Positions 1 to 10,600 of a stretch of DNA of 64,000 nt are shown here, in pieces (the stretch's first letter is position 1; each line of letters starts with the position of its first letter). A model generated the notes under the pieces. It searched no databases. It had not been told where the DNA came from and saw only the letters and a list, made by a program, of their open reading frames with translations. The stretch comes from Chamaelirium japonicum. Taxonomy: Eukaryota > Streptophyta > Magnoliopsida > Liliales > Melanthiaceae. Made by a program: the position numbers and the translations under genes. Where the stretch lies: NCBI GenBank assembly GCA_947650365.1, contig OX393552.1, forward strand, positions 20,680,645-20,744,644, given 5' to 3'.

Positions 1-182
1 AGAGCCCTCCTCCCTAAAATACTCTCTAAAACCGTTGCAATATGCTCTTTATTTTTTGGATTGCTACTAGACTCCCTATATTTTGGGAGCCAAAACCACA
101 CCATATTTTTTTTAATACCCCAACCAATAACCTTAAGTAAATTATATACTATCGAGCTTTTCTCCTAAAAACACCCTCTAAA

Positions 183-1893
183 AGCCTCACCATTGCATCC
201 TAAAAACACCCTAAAATTATAAGTAAATTATATATAAATATAACACTTCATACTAAACCACCCTTTAAGAGTCTCGCAATATTACTCTCTATTTTTGGAA
301 TTTCTACTAGGCTCCCTATATTTAGGGAGCCAAAATTGCTCAATATTTTTTCTGAACCCCCACTCGACAACCTTAAGTAAATTATATACAATCGAGAACT
401 CCTCCCTAAAACACCCTCTAAGAGCCTCACAATATGCTCTATATTTTTGGGATTGCTACTAGATACTTTATATTTTGGGAGCTAAAATCGCTACATATTT
501 TTTTTGAATACCCACCGGATAACCAAAAGTAAATTATATACAGTTGAGTATTCCTCCCAAAAATACCCTCTAAGAGCCTTGCTATTGCCTTTCAAAAATA
601 ACCTAAAATCATAAGTAAATTATATAAAAATCAAGCACTTATCCCTAAAACACACTCTAAGAGCCTCGCAATATTCTTTCAATTTTTGGGATTGTTACTC
701 GACTACCTATACTTAGGGAGCCAAGACCGCTCCATATTTTTTTTAAACCCCTACCCGATAACTTTAAGTAAATTATATATAATAGGGTATTCGTTCCAAA
801 AACTCCATCTAAGGGCCTTGCTATTATCTCCCAAAAATATCGTAAAATCATCAGTAAATTATATATAAATTTAACACCCCTCCCTAAAACACCCTCTGGG
901 AGCTTTTCAATTTTCCCCTCTATTTTTGGGAATGCTACTAGACTCCCTATATTTATGAAGTCAAAACTGTTCCATATTTTTTTTGAACCCCCACCCGACA
1001 ACCTTTAGTAAATTATATAAAATTGACCACTTCTCCCAAAAACACCCTCTAGGAGCCTCGCAATATGTTTTCTATTTTTGGGATTGCTACCCTATATTTA
1101 TGGAGCTAAAACTACTCCATATTTTTTTAAAAATCCCACTTGATAACCTTTAGTAAATTATATGTAATCGAGCACTCCTCCCTAAAACACCCTATAAGAG
1201 CCTCAAAATATGCTATATATTTTTGAGATTGCTACTAGACTCCCAATATTTAGGGAGCCAAAACCACTCCATATTTTTTTTGAACCCCCACCTGACAACC
1301 TTAAGTAAATTATACACAATCGAGCATTTCTCCTAAAAATTCCCTTTAAGAGCCTCATCATTGCCTCCTAAAAACACCCTTTAATCATAAGTAAATTATA
1401 TATAAATCAAGCACACCTCCTTAAAACACCTTCTAAGAGCATCATAATATGTCTTTCTATTTTTGAGATTACTACAAGACTCCCTATATTTAGGGAGCCA
1501 AAATCGCTCTATATTTTTTTTGACCCTCACCCGATAACCTTAAGTAAATTAAATGCTATTGACCACTCCTCTCTAAAACACCCTCTAAGAGCCTCGCAAT
1601 ATGCTCTCTATTTTTATGATTACTACTAGACTACCTATATTTAGGGAGCCAAAACCGCTTCATATTTTTTTTGAACCCCTACACGACAACCTTATCTAAA
1701 TTATATACAATAGAGCACTCCTTCCTAAAACTCCATCTTAGATCCTCGCAATATGCTCTCTATTTTTGGGATTGCTACTAGACTCCCTATATTTAGGGAG
1801 CTAAAATAGCACCATATTTTTTTTAAACCCCGAACCAACAACCTTATATAAATTATATACTATCGAGCATTTCTCTATAGAACAACCTCTAAG
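183..1893 (-). repeat. ~1.71-kb super-HOR copy, minus block, copy 1
   Basis: Read on the minus strand from 1894 down to 183, this segment holds HORs with 3, 3, 1 and 2 L units, each closed by an S unit. Nine L plus four S predicts 1716 bp; the marker-to-marker distance is 1711 bp. Both ends are marked by a diagnostic L subtype that reads TACTATCGAGC instead of TACAATCGAGC on the plus strand and has ACCATATTTT in place of TCCATATTTT. The S after the single-L HOR has the variant AGGGTATTCGTTCC where other copies read CGGGCATTCC or GAGCATTCC. The same order occurs at 2416-4132 and 5064-6774, so this is a composite repeat and not chance phasing. Confidence 0.82.
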
Positions 1894-2415
1894 AGCCTAG
1901 CCATTGCCTCCCATAAACATCCTAAAATCATAAGTAAATTATATATAAATCAAGCACTCCTCTATAAAACACCTTCTAAGAGCAACGCAATATGTCTCTT
2001 TATTTTTTAGATTGCTACTAGACTCCCCATATTTAGAAAGACAAAACCGCTCCATATTTTTTTTGAACCCCCACCCGATAACCATAAGTAAATTATATAC
2101 AATCGAGCACTCCTCTCTAAAACAATCTCTAAGAGCCTCGCAATATGCTCTCTGTTTTTCATATTACTACTCGAATCCCTATATTTAGGGAGCCAAAACC
2201 ATTCCATATTTTTTTTGAACCCCCACCCAACAACCTTAAGTAAATTATATACTATAGTGCACTCCACCCTAAAACGCCCTCTAAGAGCCTCATAATATTC
2301 TCTCTATTTTTGGTATTTCTACTAGACTCCCTATATTTAGGGAGCCAAAACTGCACCATATTTTTTTAAATAAATGATATATTATCGAGGATTCCTCCCA
2401 AAAATAACCTCTAAG
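1894..2415 (-). repeat. Linker HOR with three L units and one S, minus block
   Basis: A single HOR of three L units and one S, about 522 bp, lies between two marker-bearing ends. It is about 21 bp shorter than the usual 543 bp because of a deletion near 2367: the A/T tract of the L unit (TATTTTTTTAAATAAATG) runs straight into the TATATTATCGAGG region, losing the CCCC-ACAACCTTA part. The L at its 2416 end still carries CACCATATTTT, the marker subtype. It looks like a truncated extra copy of the first HOR of the super-HOR. Confidence 0.75.
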
Positions 2416-4132
2416 AGCCACTCCATTACCTCTCAAAAATATCCTAAAATCATAAGTAAATTATATATAAATCAAACACTCCTCCCTAAAACACCCCTTA
2501 AAAGCCACGTAATATTCCTCTCTATTTTAGTGATTTATACGAGACTCCCTATATTTATAAAGCCAAAACCGCTCAATATTTTTTTTGAACCCCTACCCGA
2601 CAACCTTAAGTAAATTATAAAAATCGAGCACTCCTCCCTAAAACACCCTCTAAGAGCGTCACAATATGCTCTCTATTTTTGGGATTACTACTAGACACCT
2701 TATATTTTGGGAGCCAAAACCCATAAATATTTTTTTGAACCCCCACTCGATAACCTTAAGTAAATTATATACAGTCAAGCATTCCGCTAAAAAATACCAT
2801 CTAAGAGCCTCGTCATTGCCTTCCAAAAACACCATAAAATCATAAGTAAATTATATATAAATCAAGCACTCATCCCAAAAATACACTCTAAGAGTCTCGC
2901 AATATTCTCACTGTTTATTAGATTACTACTAGACTTCCTATATTTAGGGAACCAAAACTACTCCATATTTTTTTTAAACCCCCACCCAAAAACTTTATGT
3001 AAATTATATACAATCGGGCATTCCTTCTAAAAATACCCTCTAAGAGCCTCGCCATTGCCTCCCAAAAATACCCTAAAATCATCACTAAATTATATATAAA
3101 TTAAGCACTCCTCTCTAAAACACCCTCTAAGAGACTTACAATATTCCCCTATATTTTTGGGATTTATACTAGACTCCCTATATTTAGGGAGTCAAAACCG
3201 CTCCATATTTTTTGTGAACTCCCACCGGATAACCTTTAGTAAATTATATATAATTGAGTACTTCTCCCTAAAATACCCTCTAAGAGCCTCGCAATATGCT
3301 TTCTATTTTTGGGATTGCTACTACACTCCCTAAATTTATGGAGCCAAAACGTTCCATATTAGTTTTGAACCCCAACCTAATAACCTTTTATAAATTATAT
3401 ACAATCGAGCACTCCTCCCTTAAACACCCTCTAAGATCCTCGCCATATGCTCTCTATTTTTGGGATTCCTACTAGTCTCCCTATATTTAGGGAGCCAAAA
3501 CCGCTTCATATTTTTTTCGAAACACCACCCGACAACCTTAAGTAAATTATATACAATCGAGCATTTCTTCCCAAAACACACTCTAAAAGCCTCGCCATTG
3601 CCTCCTAAATACAACCTAAAATCATAAGTAAATTATATATAAATCATGCACTCCTCCCTAAAACACCTTTAAAGTGCATCGCATTATGTCTCTCGATTTT
3701 TGAGATTGCAACAAGTCTCCCTATATTTAGGGAGCAAAAACCGCTCTATATTTTTTTTGAACCCGCACCCGATAATCATAAGTAAATTATATACAATCGA
3801 CTACTCCTATCTAAAACACACCCTTTAAGAGCCTCACAATATGCTCTCTATTTATAAGATTACTACAAGACTCCCTATATGTTGGGAGGCAAAGCCGCTT
3901 CATGTTTTTTTGAACCCCCACCCGACAATCTTAAGTAAATTATATACAATAGAGCACTCCTTCCTAAAACACCCTCTAAGAGCCACGCAATATGCACTAT
4001 ATTTTTGGGATTGCTACTAGACTCCCTATATTTAGGGAGCTAAAATCGTACTATATTTTTTTTAAACCCCTAACCAACAACCTTCTGTAAATTTTATACT
4101 ATCGAGCATTCCTCTGAAAAATACCCTCTAAG
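2416..4132 (-). repeat. ~1.72-kb super-HOR copy, minus block, copy 2
   Basis: Read on the minus strand from 4133 to 2416, this has HORs of 3, 3, 1 and 2 L units with S-unit heads at 3588, 3045 and 2806 in between. The length is 1717 bp against 1716 predicted. Shared diagnostics with the other two copies include ATCGGGCATTCC at about 3013 in the one-L HOR, and CACTCATCCC followed by ACACTCTAAGAG at about 2867-2893 next to the S at 2806. The marker variant TACTATCGAGC is at about 4097. Confidence 0.82.
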
Positions 4133-5063
4133 AGCATCGACATTGCCTCCCAAAAATACCCTAAAATTATAAGTAAATTATATACAAATTAAACACTCCT
4201 CCCTAAAACAGCCTTTAAGAGCCTTGCAATATTCCTCTCTATTTTTGGGATTTCTACTAGACTCCCTATATTTAGGGAGCCAAAACCGCATATTTTTTTT
4301 GAACCCACACCCAACAATCTTAAGTAAATTATATAAGTCGAGTACTTCTCCCTAAAATACCCTTTAAGAGCCTCGCAATATGCTCTATATTTTTGGGATT
4401 ACTACTAGACTCTCTATATTTAGGGAGCCAAAACCGCTCCATATTTTTTTTGAACCCCCACTCAATAACCGTAAGTAAATTATATACAATCGAGCATTCC
4501 TCCCAAAAACACCCTCTTAGAACCTCGCCATTGCCTCCCAAAAACAACCTAAAATCATAAGTAAATTATATATAAATCAAGCACTCCTCCATAAAACACC
4601 TTCTAAGAGCATCGCAATATGTCTCTCTATTTTTTAGATTGCTACTAGACTCCCTATATTTAGGGTGCCAAAAACTCTCCATATTTTTTTGAACCCCCAC
4701 CCGACAACCTCAAGTAAAATACATATAATCGAGCACTCCTCTCTAAAACACTTTCTAAGAGCCTCGAAATTTGCTCTCTATCTTTGAGATTGTTATTAGA
4801 CTCCTTATATTTAAGAAGCCAAAATCACTCGATATTTTTTTTAAATCCCCACCCGACAACCTTAAGTAAATTATATACAGTAAAGTACTCCTCCCTAAAA
4901 GGCCCTCTAAGAGCCTTGTAATATGCTCTCTATTTTTGGGATTGCTACTAAACTCCCTATATTTAGGGAGCCAAAATCACACTATATTTTTAATAAACCC
5001 CCAACCGACAACCTTAAGTAAATTATATACTATCGAGCATTCCTTCCAAAAACACCCTCTAGG
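4133..5063 (-). repeat. Linker of two HORs (3L+S, 2L+S), minus block
   Basis: Two HORs, 543 bp (5064 to 4521) and 388 bp (4521 to 4133), separate two complete super-HOR copies. Both flanking positions carry the TACTATCGAGC marker (about 4097 and 5030). The segment resembles the start and the end of the super-HOR with the middle two HORs missing, which unequal exchange between copies would produce. Confidence 0.72.
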
Positions 5064-6774
5064 TACCTCGCTATTGCCTTCCAAAAACACCATAAAATCA
5101 TAAGTAAATTATATATAAATCAAACACTCCTCCCTAAACCACCCTTTATGAGCCTCACAATATTCCTCTTTATTTTTGGGATTTCTACTAGACTCCCTAT
5201 ATTTAGGGAGCCAAAATCGCTCTATATTATTTTTATACCCCCCACCCGACAACCTTAAGTAAATTATATACAACTGAGCACTCCTCCCTAAAACACCCTC
5301 TAAAAGGCTCGCAATATGCTCTTTATTTTTAGGATTGCTACTAGACACTCTATATTTTAGGAGCCAAAATCGCTCCATATTTTTTTTGAACCCCCACCCA
5401 ACAACCTTAGGTAAATTATATACAGTCTAGCATTCCTACCAAAAACACCCTCTAAGAGCCTCGCTATTTCCTTTAAAAAACACCCAAAAATCATAAGTAA
5501 ATTATATATAAATCAAGCACTCATACCTAAAACACACTTTAAGAGCCTCGTAATATTCTCTCTATTTTTGGGATTGCTACTAGTAACCCTATATTTAGGG
5601 AGTCAGAACAGCTCCATATTATTTTTAAACCCCCACCCGACAACTTTAAGTAAATTATATACAATCGGGCAGTCCTTCCAAAAACACCTTCTAAGAGCCT
5701 TGCCATTGCTTCCCAAAAATACCCTAAAATCATTAATAAATTATATATAAATTAAACGCTCTTTCCAAAAACACCCTCTAAGAGCCTCGCAATATTCCCC
5801 TCTATTTTTAGGATTACTACTAGACTCCCTCTATTTAGGGAGTCAAAACTGCTCCATAATTTTTTTGAACCCCCAACAGATAACCTTAAGTAAATTATAT
5901 ACAATTGAGCACTCCTCCATAAAACACCCTCTAAGAGCCTCGCAATATGCTTTCTATTTTTGGGATTGCTACTAGACTCCCTATATTTAGGGAGCCAAAA
6001 CTGCTCTATTTTATTTTTGAATCCCCACCTGATAACCTTTAGTAAATTATATACAATCGTGCACTCCTCCCTAAAACACCCTCTAAGAGCCTCACAATAT
6101 GCTCTCTATTTTTGGGATTGCTACTAGACTCCCTATATTAAAGGAGCCAAAACTGCTCTATATTTTTTTTAAACCCCCACCCGACAACCTTAAGTAAATT
6201 ATATGCATTTCTCCCAAAAATACCCTCTAAGAGCCTCGCCATTGCCTCTCAAAAACACCCTAAAATCATAAGCTAATTATATATAAATCAAGCACTCCTC
6301 CCTAAAACACCTTTTAAGAGCATCGTAATAAGTCTCTTTATTTTTGAGATTGCTACAAGACTCCCTATATTTAGGGAACCAAAACCGCTCCATATTTTTT
6401 TGAACCCTCACCTGATAACCTTAAGTAAAGTATATACAATTGACCACTCCTCTCTAAAATACCATCTAAGAGCATCCTAATATGCTCTCTATTTTTGAAA
6501 ATGCTACTAGACTCCTTATATTTAATTAGCCAAAACTGCTTTATATTTTTTTTGAACCCCAACCCGATAACCTTAAGTAAATTATATACAATAGAGCATT
6601 CCTCCCGAAAACACCCTCTAAGAGCCTCACAATATGCTCTCTATTTTTGGGATTGCTACTAGAATCCCTATATTTAGGGAGCCAAAACCGTACCATATTT
6701 TTTTTAAACCCCCAACCGACAACCTTATGTAAATTATATACTATCGAGCTTTTCTCCTAAAAATACCCTCTAAG
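5064..6774 (-). repeat. ~1.71-kb super-HOR copy, minus block, copy 3
   Basis: Read on the minus strand from 6775 to 5064, this has HORs of 3, 3, 1 and 2 L units with S-unit heads at 6232, 5696 and 5457. The length is 1711 bp. It carries ATCGGGCAGTCC at about 5662 in the one-L HOR and CACTCATACC followed by ACACACTTTAAGAG near 5518, matching the diagnostic variants of copies 1 and 2. The L next to 6232 has lost about 8 bp (TATATGCATTTC where others read TATACAATCGAGCATTTC). Confidence 0.82.
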
Positions 6775-7470
6775 GGCTTCGCTATTTCCTCCCTAAAACA
6801 CCCTAAAATCTTAAGAAAATTATATATAAATCAAACACTCCTCTCTAGAATACCCTTTAAGAGCGTTGCAATAATCCTTTCTATTTTTGGGATTTCTACT
6901 AGACTCCATGTATTTAGAGAGCCAAAATTGCTATTATTTTTTTTGAACCCGCACTAGATAATCTTAAGTAAATTATATACAATCGAGCACTCCTCCCTAA
7001 AAATACCCTCTAAGTGCCTCGCATTATGCTCTATATTTTTTGGATTGCTACTAGACTACCTATATTTAGGGAGCCAAAACCGCTCCATATTTTTTTTGAA
7101 CCCCCACCCGACAATATTAAGTAAATTATAAATAATTGAGCACTCCTCCCTAAAATACCCTCTAAGAGCCTCACAATATGCTCTTTTTTTTTGGGATTGC
7201 TTCTAGACTCACTATATTTAAGGAGCCAAAATCGCTCTATATTTTTTTTGAACCCCCAACCGACAACGTTAAGTAAATTATATACAATCAAGTACTCCTC
7301 CCTTAAATACCCTCTAAGAGCCTAACAATATGATTTTTATTTTTGGGATTGCTACTAGACTCCCTGTATTTAGGGAGCCAAAACCGCTCCATATTTTATT
7401 TAAACCCCTACCCGACAACCTTAATTAAATTATATATAATCAAACATTCCTTCCAAAAATACCCTCTAAG
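6775..7470 (-). repeat. HOR with four L units and one S beside the inversion
   Basis: A 696-bp interval between S heads at 6775 and 7471 fits four L plus one S (695 bp). The four-L type is rare in the minus block but common just right of the inversion: the first plus-strand interval, 7691 to 8385, is 694 bp. This is the last full HOR before the orientation flips. Confidence 0.8.
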
Positions 7471-7615
7471 AGCCTCGCCATTGCCTCCCAAAAACACCCT
7501 AAAATTATAAGTAAATTATATATAAATCAAACACTCCTCCCTAGCACACCCTCTAAGAGCCTCGCCATTGCCTCCTAAAAACACCCTAAAATTATAGTAA
7601 ATTATATATAAATCA
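7471..7615 (-). repeat. Two S units in direct tandem at the inversion point
   Basis: S-unit heads at 7471 and 7558 are exactly 87 bp apart with no L unit between them. Both read AGCCTCGCCATTGCCTCC on the plus strand, followed by AAAACACCCTAAAATTATA. The second S is cut off at 7615 after TATATATAAATCA, where the plus-oriented block begins. Consecutive S units are otherwise very rare in the window; the only other clear case is near 60086-60192. Confidence 0.88.
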
Positions 7616-7690
7616 GGGTGTTTTAGGGAGGTGTGTTTAATTTATATATAATTTATATATGATTTTAGGGTATTTTTGAAAGGCAATGGC
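7564..7690. repeat. Orientation switch with imperfect inverted repeat (S-unit arms)
   Basis: The left arm (about 7564-7615, starting GCCATTGCCTCC and ending TATATATAAATCA) is an imperfect reverse complement of the right arm (about 7637-7690, starting TTAATTTATATATAATTT and ending AAAGGCAATGGC). About 21 bp of plus-oriented unit head (GGGTGTTTTAGGGAGG and a few bases) lie between them. Everything left of 7615 is minus-oriented and everything right of 7616 plus-oriented, so this is a true breakpoint. The arms are S units that meet head to head. The arms differ at several positions, so the event is not recent or the arms came from different S copies. Confidence 0.9.
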
Positions 7691-10600
7691 GAGACTCTTA
7701 GAGGGTATTTTTGGGAGGAATGCTCGATTGTATATAAATTACTTAAGGTTGTCAGGTGGGGATTTAAAAGAAATATGGAACAGTTTTGGCTCCCCAAATA
7801 CAGGGAGTCTAGTTGCAATCCCAAAAATAGAGAAAATATTGCGAGGCTCTTAGAGGGTGTTTTAGAGAGGAGTGCTCGATTGTATATAATTTACTTAAAG
7901 TTGTTGGGTGGGGGTTCAAAAAAAATATGGAGCTGTTTTGGTTCCCTAAATATAGGGAGTCTACTAGCAATACTAAAAATAGAAAGCATATTGTGGGGCA
8001 CTCAGTAGGTGTTTTAGAGTGGAGTGCTCGATTGTATATAATTACTTAAGGTTATTATATGGGGGTTCAAAAAAAATATGAAGTGGTTTTGGCTCCCTAA
8101 ATATAGGGAGTCTAGTAGCAATCCCAAAAATATACAGCATAGTGCAAGGCTCTTATATGGTGTTTTAGGGAAAAGTGCTCGATTGTATATAATTTACTTA
8201 AGGTTGTTGGGTGGGGATTCAAAAATAATAAGGAGCGGTTTTGGCTCCCTAAATATAGAGAGTCTAGTAGAAATCCCAAAAATAGAGAGAAATATTATAA
8301 GGTATTAAAGGGTGTTTTAGGGAGGAGTGTTTGATTCATATATAATTTACTAATGATTTTAGGGTGTTTTTAGAAGGCAATGGCGAGGCTCTTGGACGGT
8401 ATTTTTGGGAGGATTGCTTGATAGTATATAATTTACTTAAGGTTGTCGATTGGGGGTTTAAAAAAAGTATGGTGCAGTTTTGGTTCCCTAAATATAGGGA
8501 GTCTAGTAGCAATCCCAAAAATAAAGTGTATATTGCGAGGCTAGTGCTCTATTGTATATAATTTACTTAAGGTTGTCAGGTGGGGGTTCAAAATAAATAT
8601 AAAGCAATTTTAGCTCCCTAAATGTAGGATGTCTAGCAGCAATCTTAAAAATAAAGAGCATATTGCAAGGCTCTTAGAAGGTGTTTTAGAGAGGAGTGCT
8701 TGATTGTATATATTTACTTAAGGTTGCCTGGTGGGGGTTCAAAAAAAATATGGAACAGGTTTGGCTCCCTAAATATAAAGAGTCTAGTAGCAATCTTAAA
8801 AATAGAGAGACATTTTTTGATGATCTTAGAAGGTGTTTTAGGAAGGAGTGCTTCATTTATATATAATTTACTTATGATTTTAGGTTGTTTTTGATTGGCA
8901 AAGGTGAGACTCTTAGAGGGTGTTTTTAGGGGGAATGCTCGATTGTATATAATTTATATAAGTTGTCGGGTGGGTGTTCAAAAAAAATATGGAGCAGTTT
9001 TAGCTCCCTAAATATAGAGAGTCTAGTAGCAATTCCAAAAATATAGAGCATATTGTGAGGCTCTTAGAGGGTGTTTTAGGGAGGAGTGCTCGATTATATA
9101 TAATTTACTAAAAGTTATTAGGTGCGGTTTAAAAAAAAATTTGGAGCGATTTTGGCTCCCTAAATATAGGGATCCTAGTAGCAATCCCAAAAATAGAAAG
9201 AATTTTTCGAGGCTCTTAAAGGGTGTTTTAGGGAGGAGTGATCGATTATATATAATTTACTAAAGGATATCGGGTGGGGGTTCAATAAAAATATGGAGCA
9301 CTTTTGACTCCTTAAATATAGGGAGTCTAGTAGCAATACCAAAAATATATGGGAATATTGCGAGGCTCTTAGAGGTGTTTTAGGAAGGAGTGTTTAATTT
9401 ATAGATAATTTAATGATGATTTTAGGGTATTTTTGGGAGGCAATAGCAAGGCTCTTAGAGGATATTTTTGGAAGGAATGCTCGATTATATATAATTTACT
9501 TAAAGTTGTCGGGTGGGGGTTTAAAAAAAAATTAGAGCGGTTTTGGCTCCCTCAATATAGGGAGTCTAGTAGCAATCCCAAAAATAGAAAGAATATTACG
9601 AGGCTCTTAGAGTGTGTTTTAGGGATGAGTGCTTGATTTATATATAATTTACTTATGATTTTAGGGTGTTATTGGAAGGCAAAGGTGAGGCTATTATAGG
9701 GTATTTTTAGAAGGAATGGTCGATTGTTTATAATTTACTTAAGGTTGTCAGATGGGGGTTCAAAAAAAATATGGAGCAGTTTTGGCTCCCAAAATATAGG
9801 GAGTCGAGTAGCAATCCCAAAAATAGAGAGCATATTGCAAGGCACATAGAGGGCATTTTAGAGAGAAATGCTCGATTATATATAATTTACTAAAGGTTTT
9901 TGGGTGGGGGTTCAACTAAAATATAGAAAGGTTTTAGCTTCTTAAATATAGGGAGTCTTGTAGCAATCCCAAAAATAGAAAGCATATTGCGAGGCACCTA
10001 GAGGGTGTTTTAGGGAAGAGTGCTCGATTATATATAATTTACTAAAGGTTATAAGGTGGGGGTTCAAAAAAAATATGGAGCAATTTCGGCTCCCTAAATA
10101 TAGGGAGTCTAATAGCAATCCAAAAAATATAGAGAAAATTTGTGAGGCTCTTAGAGGGTGTTTTAGGAAGGTGTATTTAATTTATATATAATTTACTTAT
10201 GATTTTAGGGTGTTTGTGGGAGGCAATGGCGAGGCTCTTAGAGAGTGTTTTTGGGAGGAATGCTCGATTGTATATAATTTACTGAAGGTTGTCGATTAGG
10301 GGTTTTAAAAAATATAGAGCGATTTTGGCTCCCTAAATATAGGGAGTCTAGTAGCAATCCCAAAAATAGAGAGCATATTATGAGGCTCTTAGAGGGTATT
10401 ACAGGGAAGAGTGATCGATTGTAAGTATTTTTCTTAAGGTTATAGAGTAGGGGTTCAAGAAAAATATAGAGTGATTTTGGCTCCATAAATATAGGGAGTC
10501 TAGTAGCAATCCTAAAAATAGAGAGGAATATTGAGAGGCTCTCAGAGGGTGTTTTAGGGAGGGGTGTTTAATTTATATATAAATTACTTATCATTTTAGG

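Larger units (their letters stand above)
1..7615 (-). repeat. Satellite block in minus orientation
   Basis: All units here read on the minus strand: the plus strand shows the reverse complement of the head, GAGCCTC, and of the dyad-plus-tail region. S units are recognised by CATTGCCTCCCAAAAA followed by AAAATCATAAGTAAATTATA. Reading the plus strand, S-unit heads lie at about 183, 575, 814, 1351, 1894, 2416, 2806, 3045, 3588, 4133, 4521, 5064, 5457, 5696, 6232, 6775, 7471 and 7558. The intervals correspond to 2, 1, 3, 3, 3, 2, 1, 3, 3, 2, 3, 2, 1, 3, 3, 4 and 0 L units, each with one S. Small internal deletions explain the off-size intervals: about 21 bp near 2367 and about 8 bp near 6205. No unrelated sequence is present. 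The order of HORs is the same as on the plus strand but reversed, as a real inversion requires. Confidence 0.95.

Noticed and set aside
686..868. Recurrent 60-codon frame starting MGLLLDSLYLGSQN as a conserved small gene family
   Set aside because: It appears wherever an L followed by an S lacks a stop by chance (686, 5568, 8336, 14292, 22629, 37330 and others), and its limits coincide with unit positions. This is repeat conservation, not coding constraint.
7564..7690. Terminal inverted repeats of a transposon at the orientation switch
   Set aside because: The arms are S units of the satellite itself and meet head to head. There is no element between them and no target-site duplication or transposase.
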